A stretch of 64,000 nucleotides of DNA from Bin107 sp965221655 (lineage in GTDB: Bacteria > UBA8248). Of the stretch, positions 60,378 through 64,000 are shown piece after piece. Position 1 is the stretch's first letter. Each line of letters opens with the position of its first letter. The stretch is taken from contig OZ244906.1 in NCBI GenBank assembly GCA_965221655.1, forward strand, positions 1,984,001 through 2,048,000. The letters run 5' to 3'. The notes under the pieces are model-generated. The model was given only the letters and a program-made list of their open reading frames with translations, was not told where the DNA came from and did no database searches. The position numbers and the translations under genes were made by a program.

Positions 60378-61379
60378 ATGCCTTCGCAAGAACCCTGGGT
60401 GGCCGTAACCGCCACCCCCGACCTCCCCGTAGCCATAGCCCCCGTCGAGGAAGCACTCGCAGGCGTGGCGCCCGTTCGCGTGGTGGCCCTGCCGTTCCGG
60501 CCCCTGACGGCGGAAGAAGAGGCCCATTTCGCCGAGGAGTTGCGCGGTGCGGGGGGCATTTTGCTGCGGCCCGGCTACGTTACGGCCTCGCTGCTCGCAC
60601 TGCTTCCCGACTTGCGCGTGGTGGCCGTACACGGGGCGGGGGTGGACCAGGTGGACGTGGATGCCTGCACCGAGCGCGGCGTGCGCGTGACCAACGCCCC
60701 CGGGGCGAACGCGAACGCCGTGGCCGAGATGACGCTGGGGCTCATGCTCGCACTCGCCCGGCGCATCCCCCAGGCAGCGACGCGCGTGGGCACCGAGCGC
60801 GTCTGGGGAGAGGCGCGCCACACCGGATGCGAACTGAAGGGGAAAACCCTCGGCATCGTGGGCATCGGGAAAATCGGAGCCCGCCTCACCCACGTGGCAC
60901 ACGCCATGGGAATGCGGGTGCTCGCGTACGACCCCGGACTCGATTCGAGCGAAATTCGCGCGCGCGAGGCACGGCCCGAGCGGCTCGACACCCTCCTGGC
61001 CGAGTCGGACTTCGTCTCGCTGCACGCCCCGCTCACGCCCGCCACCCATCACCTGATCGGCGCAGACGCCCTCGCCGGAATGAAGAAAGGCGCCTTTCTC
61101 CTAAACGCGGCAAGGGGCCCGCTGGTCGACGAGGCGGCTCTTGCGGACGCCCTTGCGAGCGGACACCTCGGCGGGGCGGCCCTCGACGTGCTCGAAGGCG
61201 AACCACCCAACCCCGAAAGCCCGATATTCGACGCCCCGAACCTCATCCTGACGCCCCACATGGCGGGCTCCACGCACGAGTGCCTCGAAGCCATCGCCGC
61301 CTGGGCCGCCTCGGACATCGCCCTCGTCCTCTCCGGCCAGGCGCCCCGGCACCCGGTCAACCGCCTGCCGGAGAACTGA
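60378..61379 (+). CDS. D-isomer-specific 2-hydroxyacid dehydrogenase
   Basis: 333 residues. NAD site GIVGIGKIGARL near residue 157, catalytic Arg in NAARGPLVDEAAL, Glu in LEGEPP and His in TPHMAGSTHE. Interconverts a 2-oxoacid and D-2-hydroxyacid, phosphoglycerate- or glyoxylate-type. The start follows a tandem repeat without an obvious ribosome site. Third gene of the second hyuA-hyuB cluster and probably on the same transcript. Confidence 0.9.
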   Translation: MPSQEPWVAVTATPDLPVAIAPVEEALAGVAPVRVVALPFRPLTAEEEAHFAEELRGAGGILLRPGYVTASLLALLPDLRVVAVHGAGVDQVDVDACTERGVRVTNAPGANANAVAEMTLGLMLALARRIPQAATRVGTERVWGEARHTGCELKGKTLGIVGIGKIGARLTHVAHAMGMRVLAYDPGLDSSEIRAREARPERLDTLLAESDFVSLHAPLTPATHHLIGADALAGMKKGAFLLNAARGPLVDEAALADALASGHLGGAALDVLEGEPPNPESPIFDAPNLILTPHMAGSTHECLEAIAAWAASDIALVLSGQAPRHPVNRLPEN

Positions 61380-61421
61380 AGCCCGCGGGGGGGGGGCACA
61401 AACAAAGGCGAAGGCCCGCAG

Positions 61422-61548
61422 GTTCCCTGTAATTTTGCGGTGCGCAAGAACCATCGAGAGAAGGGCGCGGCGAGAGCGCACGCGCCCGAGATTTTCACGA
61501 ACGAGACGGACGAGGGGAAGACCCTGCCTCGGCCTCCCTACAGGGAAC
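61422..61548. repeat. 10-bp inverted repeat flanking 107 bases
   Basis: GTTCCCTGTA at 61422-61431 and its exact complement TACAGGGAAC at 61539-61548 in the convergent intergenic region. No target duplication or known element is evident. It could be a small miniature element or a long-range stem. Confidence 0.35.
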
Positions 61549-61582
61549 GGCAATCTAACGCCTTGCGACTCGCCCTACCCCC

Positions 61583-64000
61583 CTACGACCCGAAGGTGAG
61601 CCTGGCGTTTAAGAACAGCGTGCGCCCCAGGACCGAGGGGAGCGTGAGCGCCGAGCCTTCCGTGCCGGGCACATGGGAGGGGCCGTGATCCGCCAGGTTC
61701 AGGACGCCGCCCGTGAGCTCAAGCCCCCGCACGCCAAAAGCCTTGCGCAGGCGCAGCGTAAGGTCGTGGCCAACCCATTCGTCGTAGGTGGCGGTTCCGA
61801 GCGCGTTCGCATACTCCGAAGCCATGTAAGTGCTCCAGTTCGCGGTCAGACGCCCCCTGTCCAGGCGCAGCGCGCCGTGAATCCGGTTGCGCGGAAAATC
61901 GCCCAGAACCTTCTCGCCGAGCAACCGGCTCTCCGATTCGGTCAAGTGCACCCAGCGCAAGTCGAAGGCCCAGTCCGCCCAGGAGGCTTTTCCCTTGACG
62001 TGCGCGCGCAGGTCGAAACCCTCGGCTTCGCTCTCCCCCAGGTTGGCGTAGGAGGTTTCGATCCGCCGGATGGCGTTTCCCTCGCGCACGACCCGGAAGC
62101 CCGCGGGCAACCGCCCTTGCGCCTCCAGGAAGAGGATGGTCTGCCCGGGCAGCGTCGCGGGCACGTTGTCGACTTCGATCCGGAACCAGTCCAGGCTCAA
62201 GGAGAAGGGCTCCAGGCGCGCCACCGCACCCACGCCGACCGTTTCCACGTCTTCGGATTCCAGATCGGGATTGGCGCTCGCCACGATGTTCTGTTGCGCT
62301 AAAGCGCAGCCGGTCAGGTTGGTCGCGCCGCCGGCCAGGTGCGTTCTCACGTCGCAAACGTTCGGGGTGGACCCTACCAATTCCTTCAGGTTCACGATGG
62401 ACATGCCCGGCGGCGAAGCGCCTTTGCCCCAGGACGCGCGCACGGAGAGGTTGTCGTTCAGCCGGTAGCGGGCCGCGGCGCTGCGCGACATCGTCTCGCC
62501 CACGTCGTCGTGTTCGTCGTACCTGCCGGCAAGATTGAGGTTCCAGTCCTTGAGGAAGGGAAGGGAGACTTCCGCAAAGGTAGACATGCGCCTCCTGATG
62601 CCCCCGAAGGAGGACTGCCCCCCGCCGAGTACGTCGCCGGCGGAGTAGGAGGTTCCCGCGGCGTCCCTGTAGTCGTGCACGCTTTCCCAATCCGTGTAGG
62701 CGCCCTCTACTCCCAGCCCCCATCGGGTGCTGCCCCCCGCCATCTCGAAGCCCGACATCCCGAAAGTGGAGCGCACCGCCGTGTGCTTTATGACTTGCGA
62801 GTGCTTGTACGAAAGGCTCGTGTCGCGCACGGCTTGCAGGTGCGCGGGGGCAGTCGAAAGGGGGTTTTCCACGTCGTAGTTGCCATCGGCGATGGCCTGT
62901 TGAATCGCGCTGGCGCTCACGAAAGTGTCCGCTTTCCTCGTCAGGTCATAGAGGAAGTGGTGCAGGCTGGCGTCGTAGTCGACCTCGCCCAGCTGCCCCC
63001 GCACGCCGAAGACCAGGTCGTATTCCTCGACGTCCGTGCGCCAATCGCGGTTGCCGTGGGCGACGAAGCGGTGCGCGACAAGGAGCGTGTTGGGAAGAGC
63101 GCTGATGTCGGGGTCCGCGAGCAGTTTCGTTCTGAGCGCCTGGGAGGGAGTGAACTCGAAATCCCCGACCGAGGGAGCGTAGATGAGCCTCGTTTCCATC
63201 CAGGAGGCGCGCGCGTCGAGGTAGCCTTCCGCGTTGCCGAGAGGCTGCGTGGCGTTCAGGAACAGGCTTTCGCGCTCGAGGCCTTCCCATTCGTCAAGCC
63301 ACTTGACGTCGGTGTAGTCGAATCCGCAGCCCGTGCCGGAATGGCCGCGCGGATTCGTGAGGCCGCTGACGTAGCCGCTTCCCTGGCAGTCGCCGAGCGG
63401 ACGCGCAAGCGTGGTCGTGGTGCCCGGAGGCGTAAAGAACAGGGTGTTGCCCCCGGTCGAAATGTTGAGCGCGTCGGCGAACGAGCCGCCCTCCTGCCAC
63501 GAACCCCGGGTGTAGTCCCTGTCGGCGTCGCGTATCTCCTCTCGGCGAAAAAGGTCGACGCCAATAACCGCCCGCCCGCGTCCGAACGCTCCTCCCCACA
63601 AAAGGCCCCCGTGCTCGAAGTCGCCGCCCGGCTCCCGGGGCCGGGCCGCGCCCGTCCGGACCTCAAAGCCCTCGATGTCGCGCCGGAGCACGATGTTGAT
63701 GGCCCCGCCGTATGCGTGTCCGCCGTGCAGGGCGGCGGCGTTGTCGCTCAGTATTTCGATCCGCTCGACGGCCGATAGGGGGAGCGTCTCGAAATCGAAA
63801 GAAGCATCCGATATGAGGAGTCCGTTCACGAGCACCGCGGCACTGGACGTCCCCTGGACGAACGGCCTGAAGAGGCCAAAAACGTTGAAGGCCCGGTAGC
63901 TCGACAGCAGGTGCCGCAAGTCTTTTGCACCCGAGAGTTCTATATCCTCGCGCGTGATCACGGCCAGGGGGCGCGCTGCGGCGGCTGCGGAACCCCGAAT
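61583..64000 (-). CDS. TonB-dependent outer-membrane receptor (N terminus off window)
   Basis: 806 codons are visible and the frame stays open to the right edge, so the signal peptide and TonB box lie beyond 64000. The plug domain is evident: RPLAVITREDIELSGAKDLRHLL, FVQGTSSAAVLVNGLLISD, LPLSAVERIEILSDNAAALHGGHAYGGAINIVLRRD. The rest is a long beta-barrel with many alternating strands, ending in TLFLNARLTFGS. Two Cys pairs in loops (DCQGSG..TGCGFD and NVCDV..TGCAL) may form extracellular disulfides. Energised uptake of a siderophore, cobalamin or other ligand; not specified by context. Confidence 0.9.
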   Translation of the reverse strand: MRGSAAAAARPLAVITREDIELSGAKDLRHLLSSYRAFNVFGLFRPFVQGTSSAAVLVNGLLISDASFDFETLPLSAVERIEILSDNAAALHGGHAYGGAINIVLRRDIEGFEVRTGAARPREPGGDFEHGGLLWGGAFGRGRAVIGVDLFRREEIRDADRDYTRGSWQEGGSFADALNISTGGNTLFFTPPGTTTTLARPLGDCQGSGYVSGLTNPRGHSGTGCGFDYTDVKWLDEWEGLERESLFLNATQPLGNAEGYLDARASWMETRLIYAPSVGDFEFTPSQALRTKLLADPDISALPNTLLVAHRFVAHGNRDWRTDVEEYDLVFGVRGQLGEVDYDASLHHFLYDLTRKADTFVSASAIQQAIADGNYDVENPLSTAPAHLQAVRDTSLSYKHSQVIKHTAVRSTFGMSGFEMAGGSTRWGLGVEGAYTDWESVHDYRDAAGTSYSAGDVLGGGQSSFGGIRRRMSTFAEVSLPFLKDWNLNLAGRYDEHDDVGETMSRSAAARYRLNDNLSVRASWGKGASPPGMSIVNLKELVGSTPNVCDVRTHLAGGATNLTGCALAQQNIVASANPDLESEDVETVGVGAVARLEPFSLSLDWFRIEVDNVPATLPGQTILFLEAQGRLPAGFRVVREGNAIRRIETSYANLGESEAEGFDLRAHVKGKASWADWAFDLRWVHLTESESRLLGEKVLGDFPRNRIHGALRLDRGRLTANWSTYMASEYANALGTATYDEWVGHDLTLRLRKAFGVRGLELTGGVLNLADHGPSHVPGTEGSALTLPSVLGRTLFLNARLTFGS

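Noticed and set aside
1..64000. CRISPR arrays, rRNA genes, insertion sequences and prophage genes.
   Set aside because: No regularly spaced repeats, rRNA sequence, transposase or phage structural genes were seen.

Overview
The window is a 64 kb piece of a G+C-rich, Gram-negative bacterial chromosome. A TonB-dependent receptor, HflK/HflC, periplasmic binding proteins with Sec signal peptides and a proteobacteria-like Pho regulon all point to an outer-membrane organism. The abundance of tripartite tricarboxylate transporters, luciferase-like (LLM) oxidoreductases, hydantoinase-type proteins and MmgE/PrpD proteins is typical of uncultured soil or sponge-associated lineages such as Tectomicrobia, Rokubacteria or deltaproteobacteria-like groups. 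That placement is an inference and cannot be fixed from the sequence. At least two genes read UGA as selenocysteine, so the organism should carry selA, selB, selC and selD, none of which is in the window.

Layout. 1-6.2 kb: the 5' part of an ABC ATPase gene, a Baeyer-Villiger-type monooxygenase, and a divergent pair of a long amidase and an MmgE/PrpD protein. 6.5-7.1 kb: an hsp20 gene with a strong promoter and a HAIR-like operator. 7.4-28.6 kb: about 21 kb of minus-strand catabolic and transport genes. These include two complete tctC-tctB-tctA cassettes, a MetE-like protein, an aldehyde dehydrogenase, a transglutaminase-like protein, two LLM oxidoreductases, a livF remnant, a NitT/TauT-type ABC importer, a CoA ligase and a hyuB-hyuA pair. 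28.8 kb: a secreted YHS-domain protein. 29.4-39.4 kb: the whole phosphate regulon on the minus strand, phoB-phoR-pstS-pstC-pstA-pstB-phoU, with a phased Pho box before pstS. 39.7-44.4 kb: a plus-strand family-1 ABC importer. 44.7-46.2 kb: a low-G+C methyltransferase gene, tRNA-Ser(CGA) and tadA. 46.5-49.6 kb: a plus-strand operon of a creatininase-like protein, an alpha/beta-hydrolase lacking its catalytic Ser and His, a cyclase and two tandem cupins.

49.7-50.8 kb holds the most interesting locus: two tandem paralogous peroxiredoxin/thioredoxin-fold genes in which in-frame UGA codons replace the active-site cysteines. One has a Sec-Pro-Tyr-Cys centre and the other Sec-Pro-Tyr-Sec, and the second protein contains no cysteine at all. 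Each reads as one uninterrupted protein once UGA is taken as Sec. They diverge from a small Cys-containing unknown gene and another cupin gene.

51.6-64 kb: a promoter-bearing intergenic region that may encode a small RNA, hflK-hflC, a ribokinase-like kinase with a nucleoside hydrolase, a second hyuA-hyuB pair followed by a 2-hydroxyacid dehydrogenase across a 24-bp tandem repeat, and a TonB-dependent receptor running off the end.

Most of the gene set describes a scavenger that imports organic acids, amides or cyclic amides, nucleosides and phosphate and degrades them. Substrate assignments are family-level only.
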